Source: Ananas comosus
Taxonomy: Eukaryota; Streptophyta; Magnoliopsida; Poales; Bromeliaceae
Length of the DNA: 64,000 bases
Assembly (NCBI RefSeq): GCF_001540865.1
Contig: NC_033644.1
Coordinates: 6,664,751 to 6,728,750 of the forward strand
Direction of reading: 5' to 3'
This document shows, in pieces, positions 48,913-60,152 of the stretch. Numbering within the stretch: the first letter of the stretch is position 1; every line of letters begins with the position of its first letter. A program made the position numbers and the translations under genes. The notes beneath the pieces were generated by a model, which saw only the letters and a list, made by a program, of their open reading frames with translations, made no database searches and had not been told where the DNA came from.

Positions 48913-49071
48913 TTTTTTTTTTTTTTTAAGAGATAGATAGCACGCTATCCGTTTTGTTTATTTCATTTCAAGAATAAATTTAGTTAAAAATATGAATCAA
49001 TTAGAATTCGAATTTAAAATCTCGGATACCTACCATCAAGTCCTTTACCACTTGTGCTATGGGTGGTCAGT
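48913..49071 (-). mobile_element. tRNA-derived SINE, minus strand
   Basis: Read on the minus strand it begins CTGACCACCCATAGCACAAG, continues TGGTAAAGGACTTGATGG, has AAATTCGAATTCTAATTG in the B-box region, and ends GCTATCTATCTCTT plus poly-A (poly-T on plus at 48913-48928). It is the same family as 55026-55189 and 41048-41983. The target duplication is not clear. Confidence 0.75.
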
Positions 49072-49134
49072 AATTCCTTTAGGACTCTTGAAGAATGAAA
49101 GTTATTGCATTAAGAATAATAATAAGATAAACAA

Positions 49135-49250
49135 ATGCCTCTAGCCAGTCTCTAGCACGAGTGCCTCAAAACTTGACGGTTGGTGCCCATGGTCCTAAAT
49201 TCAAAACCTAGTTTCTTCACATTTCGAAATAAATTCATTTCTAAAAAAAA
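49135..49250 (+). mobile_element. SINE-like element, related family
   Basis: GCCTCTAGCCAGTCTCTAGC, then ACGAGTGCCTCAAAACTTGA (A-box position) and GGTCCTAAATTCAAAACC (B-box position). The tail AAATTCATTTCTAAAAAAAAA resembles the 3' part of the other SINEs. No target duplication was recognised. Confidence 0.55.
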
Positions 49251-49763
49251 ATTTGAATAAAAGAAAATAAAAATAAAGCACCAGCAAGCTCCCATTCTCT
49301 ATAAAAAGAAAACACAATGATAGTAAAATATTACAGCTGATGTAGAGGAGAAAATTAGAGAAGTTGCGCCATACATCGTTATCAACCAGTGAACAATAAA
49401 ACAAAAGAAAAATGGCCCAATTAACACCTAAGAACCTCCAATGAAAGAAAATTTCATTGACTAATCAGAAAAATTTGTTACAGTAGAATCACAAACTTCT
49501 TCCACAATGCTCATCATCACTTCATTGAGAAAGTTTCCTTCAATACCACAACAAAATATCAATATGCAATGAGAATCAGATACAGTAACTAGCCGGATGG
49601 AGGTTGGTGGTTTTAGATGGAGGAAAAAGAAAAACTGATCACCAGAGAGAGCACAGCTAAGAATGCACAGATAGCTTACATATTGCTCCTTAACTATGTA
49701 CAGTCACATAAATCCATTAAATGTTCTCGCCAAGCTAAACTCTCGGCCGGAAAATGCAACTGT

Positions 49764-52700
49764 TCAACTATCACAGCTCCATTTTGATGTTGGTACACAA
49801 TTCAGGTAGTGGCACCAATGGCAGCTATCACTTGCATTCTTACCCTTGAAAAGCATCACCAGACCGACTGCGAATCTGCAGACGCGAGAGAAGCGATATA
49901 AATTACTCTATAAATCTATAAATTTGAACTCAAAACCATTTTGAAGGGAAGCAAAGCTGTAAGAAATTGAAGCAGTAACAAATTGAAACAGCAATCTGTG
50001 GTGCTCTGGGAGGTTGAGCAGCTGCAAATTGCTGCTTCAGCAAAGCCATTTGGAAAAGCACTAAAAGATTTTCTCATTAAAATCCTCCCGACAGCTTGCT
50101 GCAGAAGCAGCATTTAAATTAAAACTTCCGCTCTGGGGGCTAGAAGATCATATCAGCTTTGTAAGCTTCCAGTTTTTTATTTTTGTTGTCCAAGGCGCTG
50201 CAGCTTCATTTGGGAGGAGAAAAGCTTATGTACAATCCAGGCCAGATGACCACTACACGTGGCTTCAATCAAGAGTTGCAAGGAATTAGGATCAAGGATT
50301 TGAGTGCCGTGGCATAGAGTTGTGCTGAAAATTTGCTAATACGGTATAGTACAGTGCGTGCCGTGCTGAGCCGACACATTCTGACCACAAAAAATACATA
50401 TATGCTGACAATTAATGGCATAGAATATTTCTTTTCTTAAGCACCAATTTATAATTGTGTATTATATATCATTATTAAATTTTTTAGACTTATATCAAGA
50501 TAACTGCTCGATAATTTCAAGATAACAGGGTTTTGAGCTGTGCCATCATTGGCACAAGGGTTGTGTTGTGCTGATATTTTGCCGACATGGTATGGCAAGA
50601 TGGAAAAGGTTTGTGCCGATAGGCACTTAAATCCTTGATTAGGATCTGAGATGTATAGCTCGTATGTTTTTTATAGAAAAAAGTCTCCAAATAAAAGCTT
50701 GATTTTCTTTCTTTCAGATATACTCACCCTGCTATAGCCAGCAGCAGTGCAATAACCCACAAAATATATTGGTGTGCTTTGTACTTCGATCCGACTTGGG
50801 TGGACTGAGGCAAATCATGTGGTTCCATCCAACCAAATTGGGGCCTTGCCAACAACACAAACCCTAAGAGAAAGCCTGTTATAAATCCCCCAATAGTGGC
50901 AAAGTTATCGACATGTGGAAATATTCCAATGGCCAAGTTGATCACCATGATGATCGCAAGAGTTAGCAAAGCTGCAACCTGAAAAGCCAGTTGATGCAGT
51001 AAGACAAGACTAAAGAGATATATGGTAATTAAACACAATGTTAGACCAAGCAAATATCGTGATTTCATATTGTCACGCAGAAATTTACATTTTGCCCCAT
51101 TGAGCAAAGTGACAGATATTATCCTATCATAGCACCGACAAAGGAGGCAAAATTCTCGCCTAGTTTAAGTCATACTACATAGGTCTCAAACACTTAAGGG
51201 AAGGCAGAATGAAAAACACAACATTCATAGTGGATTACAGCAAATTTAGCTAAAACAAAGCTACAGTCAGTTTTATTAACCTTGTTTGAATAAATGCCCC
51301 AGTTTGTGAGTAGTTCTGACAGCATGGAACCCAGTAGTCCAAACAAAGCACCAGAAGCACATACAGAAATAGTATTTTTCAAAAGAAGAGCTGAAAGGAC
51401 GCTGCCACCGAATCCCGTTAGAAGGTATACCACTCCAACACGCACTGATGACAAGGAAGAAATGGTCAGTCCACGCAAAATAGGTTTCAAGTACAAACCT
51501 CGGACGACACAATACAGAAATAAATTGATGTGATTTAACATTGAATCCACTTGAGTTATTGATAACAGTAGGCTAGTCGGATCATGATGACATGATTTCA
51601 GAAAATGTTAGTTTAGAAGAACTAGAACAAAATATAGTCATAACAGCAGTAAGCCTACTGTAAGAGAAGTAAGAAAACTTATTCTTGCTACAAATAGAGA
51701 TACGAAAAGGGTTATCAGGTTTCCTATGTAGGAGTCAAACAATTCTCTGTTGGTAAAACATCTACGGCATTAACAAGCGCAACAACAAAATTTTAGTTCC
51801 AACAGTTTTGGGCATTGCAAGAATTCTAACCGTATATAGAATATTTCTGCTAAATTCAAATAAAAGGGAACCATTAGACTGAAATCCAACTATCTAATCA
51901 ACAAGTTTGAAGAATGAAGCTTACCAAATCCAAATTGCTGTTCAAGCCGAATACCAATAAAGAGCAGGCTTAGCATATTCACAATCAAGTGGATTAGACC
52001 TGAATGCAACCAAATAGAAGTAACAAGTCGCCATCCTTGGTGCTGATGGACTACCTTGTTCCATTCAAGAGCTCCCATTTTCTCCAAACTGCAGAAGGAG
52101 ACAAACAAACTATAATTAAACCCGGAAGCCAAGTGCTTGCCTTTATTGTCATACTAATAAAAGAAAGCCAAAACGCAAGTGCCCAGTACACTAACAAGCT
52201 TCTATCATACCGACTCGCCCTGAAACAAAATTCCATCATGATGGAACACACATCTATCTGATGCAAGCACTTAATTAGAGGAGAAAAACAGAACTACGAC
52301 ATGACCAATTTCAATACTTCTCCAAGATTCCAACTAATGCCAACATCTTTAAACAGAGTTAGACACTGATCTGCATTCAGTCGTATAGGAAAGGCAAACC
52401 ATGGGGCAAAATGCAGCTCACAGTGTCCAGAGCTTGCCCTACCACCCTTGCCCTACCACCAAGCACATGCATGCAAATTATCTTTGTTACTTGAGTTATA
52501 AGGAATCACTCACCCCTCAAGTTAGTAGTTCCAAAATGATTTAATTTAGAACAATGTCCTCGCACCAAGAAAAGTGATTCTCTATCAATTTGTAGGTTTT
52601 CAGTGTCTTATTCAAGAGAGAACAGAAGGGCTTTTAGATCGTTCAAATTCTTTGAGAAAATTGCAAAAGATAATCATCAATCCACCACCAGCTACAGACA

Positions 52701-54161
52701 GGCTAATGAATTCCATGTCGTATTTCAACATATAATACAAGTTTGTCCGGTATGTAGGAAGTTGTAATTTCCATTTAGTTCTTAACAGTTTGCAAGTTAT
52801 GATAGACTTGGTAGCTAGTAATTGCATAAATAACTATCCATGGAAGAACTTACATCTTCAAAGACCATTGCTCAGAAACCCACTTGGCTTCAGAAAGGAA
52901 ATTGGAAGACTAAACAAACATTCAATATGCAATCTAATGCTAGAAACAATCATCAAAAAACAGATCCAACTTTCTTATCACAATTCACAAAACAATGCGC
53001 CAATCATCAAGACCGAAGCAGCAAAGACAGCGGAGTGAGATTTGTTCTTGCAATCTAATGCTAGTGGCAAACACTGATCACAAAAAAGGGATCCGACTTT
53101 ACATAAAAGAAAATCATTAAACTTAGCAGTAAAGACAGCAGGCGAAAATGAACAGAGAAACCGCCAGCCCCTTCAAGGAAGAATGCACCGTGAGATTTAT
53201 AATGGATTTTAAGAATTGAAGTTCAAGTAGTATTAAAACTATTTCAAATGGCTATATTTCCTATCAGATCGATTTTCTAAATACCAATAGTATCAGAGTC
53301 AATCCTAAACCCTCAATTTTCAAAGATTGAAATAAAAAAGAAAAAGTAAGTTAGGAGAGAAACCGTTTGGATCGGACGTTGAGGAGAAAAAAGAAGGAAA
53401 GGAGAGAGAAATGGATAGAAAAGGACCTTCCATAACGGTCGATCTCTTTTCTCTCCAAAAGTGAAGAGAAAGGAAGCGAAAGGAGGAGAAAGTTATTCTT
53501 TTCAACTCTTCTCCCATTAATCCAAACAATAGGAGAGAGAATTACTTCTTCTTTTTCCTTCAACCTTTCTCTTTTTTTTTTGTTTTTTTCCTCTCCTTTT
53601 TCAATCCATCAAAAGGAAGCATTAATGACATGAATAAATGAATAAATTCCTTCGGCTTACTGTGTAGTGTCCAAACAGTCTCTCAGCTGTTTTCTTTCAG
53701 ATTGCTAGTTTCGGTGGTAACAAACAGAGCACATATATATATATATTCCCAAAAATTACCATAAATAAACAATAACTTCAATTTAGAGAATCAAACCCTA
53801 ACAAAGTAAATTTTTCCAAAGAAGAAAGAAATAGAAGCTCTGCAAGAAGAAATCGGGAAGGAAAACGCACGTACGTGGAGGAGGAGGGCCCGAGGAGCGG
53901 GTTCTGGCGGAGGGGCTGGAACGCGAAGCGGCGGAGGAACCTGGCGACGCAGGGTCCGAAGGGGTTGGGCCGATCCCGGCAATTGTTCACGTACATCTCC
54001 ACCACGAACACCGCCACGCTCGCCACCACGATCACCGGCACCACCCACGGCCTCCACCGCCTCTCCTCCATGTAATACCCTCCTCCTCCCCCTCCTCCTC
54101 CTCCTCCGCCGCCCCCTCTCTTCCCTCCGCCGCCGCCGCCGCCGCCGGCGGCTGTAGCCAT
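49764..54161 (-). CDS. RBL: Rhomboid-like protein lacking the catalytic His (probable pseudoprotease)
   Basis: Five exons on the minus strand: 53875-54161, 51925-52088, 51281-51444, 50728-50978 and 49764-49875. All joins are GT-AG and in frame, giving 325 aa. After a Gly-rich N-terminus (about 1-35) comes a first membrane helix ([18 protein letters not shown]). Then follow the WR motif W115-R116, HxxxN as H129-N133 (HLIVN) in TM2, the serine motif C179-A-S181-G182, and the last core helix VDNFAT233IGG. Active rhomboids have GxSG and AHxGG; here Cys replaces the first Gly and Thr replaces the catalytic His. The tail ends [13 protein letters not shown], conserved in plant RBL proteins. Frame, splice sites and hydrophobic segments are intact, so this looks like a maintained gene. 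A TATA-like CTTTATATG lies about 95 bp upstream of the ATG. Intron 4 carries a hAT-like MITE. Confidence 0.94.
50293..50637. mobile_element. hAT-like MITE, CAAGG...CCTTG family, copy D
   Basis: 345 bp, ends CAAGGATTTGAGTGCCGTGG and GGCACTTAAATCCTTG, flanked by a perfect 8-bp duplication ATTAGGAT (50285-50292, 50638-50645). This is the best-preserved copy. It lies in the rhomboid gene intron between exons 4 and 5. Confidence 0.9.
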
Positions 54162-54214
54162 CTCCCTCTCCCTCTTCCTCTTCCTCTCCGTCTAGGGTTT
54201 GCGATGGGGCCTTG

Positions 54215-54217
<3 letters not shown>

Positions 54218-54245
<28 letters not shown>

Positions 54246-54246
54246 A
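54218..54246. repeat. (CT/GA)n tract in the rhomboid leader region
   Basis: About 14 CT units on plus (GA on the coding strand), 55-85 bp upstream of the ATG. A second (GA)n on plus lies at 54380-54403. GA-rich leaders are common in plant promoters and 5' UTRs. A donor-like AGGGTAAGC on the coding strand near 54417-54425 could mark a 5' UTR intron, unproven. Confidence 0.8.
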
Positions 54247-54372
54247 GGGCATATAAAGGGGGGAGGGGGAGGGGGAGGTGGGTGGTGAATTGGGGGAGGG
54301 GGATTGTGGGGGGTGAAGGGTTTGCTTGGCGTAGAAGGAGGGGAGGGAGGAGGGGAATGATTCAGAAGGTTG

Positions 54373-54403
<31 letters not shown>

Positions 54404-54619
54404 AAGAAAGTGGAGAGCGCTTACCCTGATGACTCGGCGGAGCAGAGAGCGACAGTGGAGAGACCGGGGGAGGAGAGAGAGAGAGACAGAGAGAGAGAGG
54501 GAGAGAGAGGGACTCTGTCTGTTGGCGTTGGCGTGAAGTGATGGCGCCCCGATGGGTAGTTACAGAACGGGAACGGCTCCACGGCAACGGAAACCCCCGC
54601 ATGCGCCCGGTGTACGTTG

Positions 54620-55013
54620 CATTTCATGCACTACCTGTTATATATGCAATGATTAATTTTTTTTTAAAAAAATTAATAGGCTAAATTATGCTTTGTCTTC
54701 AAGCAAGGATGAGGAGGAGGGTGTATATTGAGTTCTCAAAATTTTAATTTATTATAATTTTTTATTCAAACTATATAAATTATTATAATCAGATCGCACA
54801 ATTCAATTTAGTTAATTAAATATAAATGACTTGCTCATGAGAAAACAATAGGACATCTTAATTAATGTCGCATCACCAATCACAGTATGTTAATATTTAA
54901 AAAAATAAGTTGAGCTATTTGAGACTTAATTGTAATAATTCAGAAAGTTAATAATTGAAATTTGAGGATCGGATTATCGTGCTCCTCATAGTGTGATTTG
55001 GCCAATTTAATAT
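54620..55013. other. Intergenic AT-rich DNA upstream of the rhomboid gene; no gene seen
   Basis: Follows the GC-rich promoter region of the rhomboid gene. No recognisable coding frame or repeat before the SINE. Confidence 0.6.
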
Positions 55014-55025
55014 CTCCACTTACAA

Positions 55026-55189
55026 CCGACCGTCCCTAGAGCATGTGGCAAAGGACTTGGTGGTTGGAATCCGAGGTCACAAGTTCGAATCCTAGTTGAT
55101 TCATATTTCCAGCTAAGTTTATTTCTAAATAAAATAAATAAAGCGGATAGGGCCTATCTCTCTCTCAAAAAAAAAAAAAAAAAAAAAAA
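55026..55189 (+). mobile_element. tRNA-derived SINE, best copy
   Basis: Starts CCGACCGTCCCTAGAGCATG, has GTGGCAAAGGACTTGGTGG (A-box side) and GGTCACAAGTTCGAATCC (B-box consensus GGTTCGAATCC), then AAGTTTATTTCTAAAT, GGATAGGGCC and CTCTCTCTC, ending with about 23 A. Flanks CTCCACTTACAA (55014-55025) and CTCTACTCACAA (55191-55202) agree at 10 of 12 positions. Relatives at 41048 and 48913. Confidence 0.88.
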
Positions 55190-55914
55190 CCTCTACTCAC
55201 AAACATAATTTAGCGTTGGTCTCTAGAATATTATTAGCAATGTATCCGCGCTTTGCCGCCAGTACGATTGATATATTTTTAATTATATTTATAAAATATA
55301 ATATATATTACTATTAAATACTTATATAATAGACACATATTTGTATTAACATTTAATTCTAAACTATAAAATTTTGTTATAGATTTTGCCTCTAGATATT
55401 TAATAATTTCTATTTCAATTCTTGGAGTTTCGCAAATTTTCAAAATTTTCTGAAGCAAAAAGAAAAAGTTCGTAATATACCTATTTTTTAGACCAATTTG
55501 TTCAAAAGATACATATCTTTTTTTTTTATTTTTTATTTTTTATTCTTCTAATTCTATTCAGATCATTTTTGTCGACACATGCAAGCAATATCGTGAATTG
55601 AAAATATTATGATAAAATAAAAAATAGTTACTTGATTTGTAGTTTTTAAATTGATTGACTTTATAATATTTTTTTAGAATTTATAAACATATATTTAATT
55701 TTTTAAGAAATTTCTAAATTTAGCAAAATTAAGCACCGATGTGGAGAATTAGATATACTTTTTCTAAAATTTGGACTTATAATAAATAACTAACAAAAAG
55801 TAGAGAAGTACTCCAATTGATTTAATAGTTGGTAAGCAATAAAACTTACAAATTTAGAAAAATAGCTCAAATTGGAGATATTAACCAAATTAACATAATT
55901 GAAGTTTTTAATTC

Positions 55915-56600
55915 AAAATGACCTTTAGTCGAATTCATTGACTGCATCTAATGTATCTATACATTTCAGACACGCCAATACATTTATACAATTGAGATGT
56001 CAAAATTTAAATTTAATTAATTTATTTTATTTTATTTTATTTAATATCTACATATGTTAATATGTATAAATTTTAGATATATTCACTAAAATAAATTTTT
56101 TTTTTTATTAGTCGAACTCATTGACTGCACCTAGTGTATATATACTTCTTATATACATTAGTAAATTTGTACAATAGAGATGTCAACATTAAAATATAAT
56201 TCGTTTAATTTATTTGATAGTATTTAAAATGTCTATTTAATAATATTTAAAAATTTTAGATATATTTATCAAAATAAAATTTTATTTTCTTATTAGATCC
56301 ATGGTGCACTGGGTGCACCAATGGGATGGACATATGCCCACCAAGGGTCCTACTCTTTATTAGACATTGTTGTCTGCACCTGGTGTATGTATATATCTAA
56401 ATTTTATATGATAGAAATATCAAAAATAATATTTAAAAATAAAATTTAATTAATTAAATATATTTTATATTATTTTAAATATTTATATATTAAAAATTAT
56501 AAAATTTAAATAAATATATTAAAATAAAATAAAAAGTTTTTATAAAATTTGTGGTGCACTGGGTGCACTGAATTTACGGATGGGATATATGTCATCATCG
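55915..56600. repeat. Three diverged tandem units of about 180-250 bp
   Basis: A phrase like TCGAATTCATTGACTGCATC, followed by TAATGTATCTATACA, recurs at about 55931, 56111 and 56358. Each unit continues into GAGATGTCAAAATTTAAA-like and ATAAATTTTAGATATATT-like blocks. GGTGCACTGGGTGCAC occurs twice near 56301 and 56550. No coding frame. Confidence 0.65.
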
Positions 56601-56639
56601 GAGAGAGTTTCACGCACTTTAGTATATAAATATAAAATA

Positions 56640-57120
56640 TAACTTTTTATACTTTTCCTAAGTAGTGGCATTTATTGTGTAAAGCTTTTTGATTGGACTG
56701 ATATATTATGTATTTGCCAATATATATTATATATCAACAGCTTGTAGAAATAACACATTAAAAGATCCAAAGTATATTTATATAGAGATACTACCACAAG
56801 ATCCACATAATGTTGCTTTTATGGGGCTAATGATGTTTTCGCAAATATAATATGAAAATTTTTAATTAATTTATTATGCACACAATCCAAAATGCCATGT
56901 ATATTTACAGGCACATGAACCCAAAGTGCCATGTATATTTACAGGCACATTAACAACTAGTTATAACAACAGGATATATTCATAGCCACCCAATGTTATT
57001 TTCGTATACAAAGAACTATTAAGCCTAATTTGAGTGTCTGAACTACAGCTTCTTTTTTTTTATTTTTTATTTTTTATTTACTCAATAAGCATGCATATAT
57101 ATAATATTTGATATATGAAA
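56640..57120. other. AT-rich intergenic DNA; no gene seen
   Basis: Contains a short direct repeat (AAAGTGCCATGTATATTTAC near 56890 and 56927, the first with a one-base difference) and AT-rich text. No coding signal. Confidence 0.6.
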
Positions 57121-57131
57121 AGTGTGATCAA

Positions 57132-60100
57132 GCTCTCTTGGCGATATTGTGGATCACTTGTTTACTTTCTTCAAGTATCAGCTGGGAACAGAGTGTACCC
57201 CCCACAATAGCATCAATTTATCACTATTGTATAGAGAAGAACATGTTGAACTACTGAATCTTCAGATGCCTTTTACGGAACTAGAGGTTAAAAAGACGAT
57301 CTTCTCTTGCGCTTCGGAAAAGGCACCGGGGCCGGATGGATTACCGATGTTGTTTTACCAAAGGTATTGGGATTACCTTAAATTTGACATATTGGAGTTT
57401 TTCGATGACTTCTATAGGGGGGCTGGGGACTTGTCCGACCTCAACTCAAGTTGGGTTTGTCTTGTACCTACCTAAGAAGACGACTGTGGAATTTGCCAAG
57501 GATCTCCGTCCCATCAATCTTGTGCACGGTATGGCCAAGATTATCTCTAAAGTGCTGGCGACTAGACTCCGAAGCGTGATGGACGCACTTATCAATCTGC
57601 ATCAAGTAGCTTTCGTCAGAGGAAGGTACATTTTGGACAATTACTATTGCGCACACATCCTAACCCATCATCTGACCTCTTCCAAGTAGCAGGCGGCAAT
57701 ACTGAAGCTTGATTTTGAGCGGGCATTCGATCACATTAGCTGGAGCTTCTTGTTGAATTTGCTTCTGATACGAGGTTTTGGGGATCGTTGGTGCGGGTGG
57801 ATCAACACACTGCTGTAGTCTTCCTCCATTGCGATACTTCTCAACGGGGTTCCAGGAAATACCTTCAACTGCAAGCGAGGACTGCGCCAAGATGACCCCC
57901 TATCTCCGCTCCTTTTTATCCTTTGCGTCGATGTCCTTTTCAAAATGCTGCACAGGGCAGTAGATTCAAATGCCATTTCCGCGGTGGGGATTGGAAACCT
58001 AAAGGTGCATACTCTACAATTTGCCGACGACACGCTCATGTTCTTCGATGGTTCTCTACGAATGGCCGCAGCTATCAAGCTAATCTTGGATGGCTTCTCC
58101 GAGAACTCTGGCCTCAACATCAACTATAACAAGAGTGCTATAATTCCTATTAATCTGTCACAGGAACAATCTTCAGCCTTGTCTTCCTCCTTGGGATGCT
58201 CCACACAGGACTTCCCTTTCACGTATCTTGGGCTACCACTTACTCCTAAACCTTTGTCAAAGTCGGAGTATTTGCCGCTAATTGAGAAGATCGATAAGAG
58301 GCTGGCAGGTTGGAAAGAAAAGTCTCTTTCCAAAGGAGGGCGGCTCGTCCTTCTCAACTGTGACACCCCAATAGTCCCACATCGGATGGAAATGGGATTG
58401 TCATTGGGTTTATAAGAGACTCAGACACTAGTAATAATAATTGAGCTTAAGCATTTTGGGCCGATGGTTGGGCCCAACAAGTTATTGTTGCTAGTGGGCT
58501 GAGTTGTTACATTTGGTATCAGAGCCGGTTCACCAGCCAGAAAAGTGTGGCGGGTATCGGCTGAGCCAGGGTCTAGATGACGGGCTAGCAATACGAGTCT
58601 CACATCACCTGGTGCTCTTGGGATGTGTGTGATTGGACTGACGAGGACGTCAGGGCCTTAACGGGGGGAGTCTGTGACACCCCAATAGTCCTACATCGGA
58701 TGGGAATGGGGTTGTCATTGGGTTTATAAGAGACTTAGACACTAGTAATAATAACTGGGCTTAAGCATTTTGGGCCAGTGGTTGGGCTGAATGAGTTATT
58801 GTTGCTAGTGGGCTGGGTTGTTACATCAACTCGGTCCTTTCTACCATTCCCACTTACTTCTCCTCGGTTTTCCAGCTGCCGATCTGGGTTCAAAAAGCCA
58901 TTGACAAAATCCGTAGAGGTTTATTTTGGAGAGGCAAGAAATTACATAACGGATTCCATTGTCTTATAAAGTGGGAAAATGTGTGTCGCCCCAAACTTTT
59001 CGGCGGTATTGGCATTAGAAATCTGAAATGCATGAACTCCGCCCTCTTAATGAGGGCTCTTTGGAGGTTCCATAAGCGTCGTCATTACTATGGGTCCAGC
59101 TTCTAAGGCAAAAACACTACAAGCGTAATCCGCTCTCATCTAGCAGTAGGATCCCCGCTGGATGCTCCCCCCCTATTTGGAAGGCCCTTATCAATTTGGC
59201 ACCACCTTTCTTCATTTCTACAACTTTCCTACAGGCTAACGGGAATTTTACCTCTTTCTGGCATTCTCGTTGGTGCGAGGAAACCACCCTACATGCCGAC
59301 TTCCCTCACTTGTATGCTGCGGCACGCCTGAAACAAGCGTCGGTCAAGGAATGGATTTCAAGGTATGCTCAGCGGCTTAATCGGGGCTTCACGTCTCCGC
59401 TAAATGAGGATGGTCATATTGAACTACAATGCTTCTCTAATCTCGTCGCTAATACATCCCTATCTAGCGAGGAGGATTCGATTGTTTGGAGATGGAGAAG
59501 AGATGGGAAATTCACAGTCCACAGTGCTTACAACTTTCTTATTTTTGGGGGAGTCGTAGATCGTTCGATCTCTTATCTTTGGAAACTAAAAGAACCCCTC
59601 AGGATCAAGTTTTTTCTTTGGCTGGCCTCAAGGAATAGGGTTCTAATAGCGAAGATTTTGTCCAAGCGTGGCTGGCAGGGACCGTCGATTTGTGCTCTAT
59701 GTTGCATGAATGAAGAAAAGCTGGAACACTTACTGTTTGAATGCACGTTCACAGTGAACCTGTGGACAAATCTACTACATGGCATACCAAACACTACGCA
59801 CACTCTGTTAAATCAACCTGGAGATCTTTCGGCCAGATGGAATCGAGATAGGAAATCACAATCGGGACAAGCTAAAATTATCTTCGATCTCTACTTCGCT
59901 GCGACTTGTTGGGAAATTAGGAAAGAAAGAAACTCTAGAATCTTTGACAACCGAGAAGTGGGATGTGGGGAAGTGGGTAACAAAGTCTTTTCCTCTGTTA
60001 TTCTCTGGAACTCAACTCTGTGTAGATAGTGAGCAACGAGGGTGTGCCCACTCTTTCGCGCTCTACTATCCATGATTGGTGTACTTTCTCAAATAGGACC

Positions 60101-60141
60101 CCCCCCCTGTTTAATCAAAAAAAAAAAAAGAAAAAAAGAAA
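57132..60141 (+). pseudogene. Decayed 5'-truncated LINE (RT and zf-RVT), split by a TRIM
   Basis: Begins inside the reverse transcriptase and is broken by frameshifts and stops. Recognisable blocks: KAPGPDGLPMLFYQ (57322), LRPINLVHGMAKIISKVLA (57505), LKLDFERAFDHISW (57703), a FADD active-site motif in LQFADDTLMFF (58018), and GWKEKSLSKGGRLVLLN (58308). The TRIM follows, then VLSTIPTYFSS (58834) and a zf-RVT region near 59570-59760 (IKFFLWLASRNRVL, CALCCMNEEKLEHLLFEC). No RNase H follows. Poly-A rich end 60117-60141. Duplication AGTGTGATCAA at 57121-57131 and 60142-60152. It differs from the LINE at 42931 in sequence and lacks its RNase H. Confidence 0.9.
58359..58825 (+). mobile_element. TRIM retrotransposon, copy 3, complete, inside the LINE
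   Basis: 467 bp with two 153-bp LTRs (58359-58511, 58673-58825) that start TGTGACACCCCAATAGTCC and end GTTGTTACA. The primer site TTTGGTATCAGAGCC follows the first LTR, and a purine run ACGGGGGGAG precedes the second. It is flanked by a perfect 5-bp duplication TCAAC (58354-58358, 58826-58830). The LTRs differ at about a dozen positions by eye, so insertion is not very recent. No coding capacity. Confidence 0.95.
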
Positions 60142-60152
60142 AGTGTGATCAA

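Noticed and set aside
54192..54602. Ser/Leu/Pro-rich frames upstream of the rhomboid gene
   Set aside because: Translations of CT/GA repeats in the promoter or leader region; no conservation expected.
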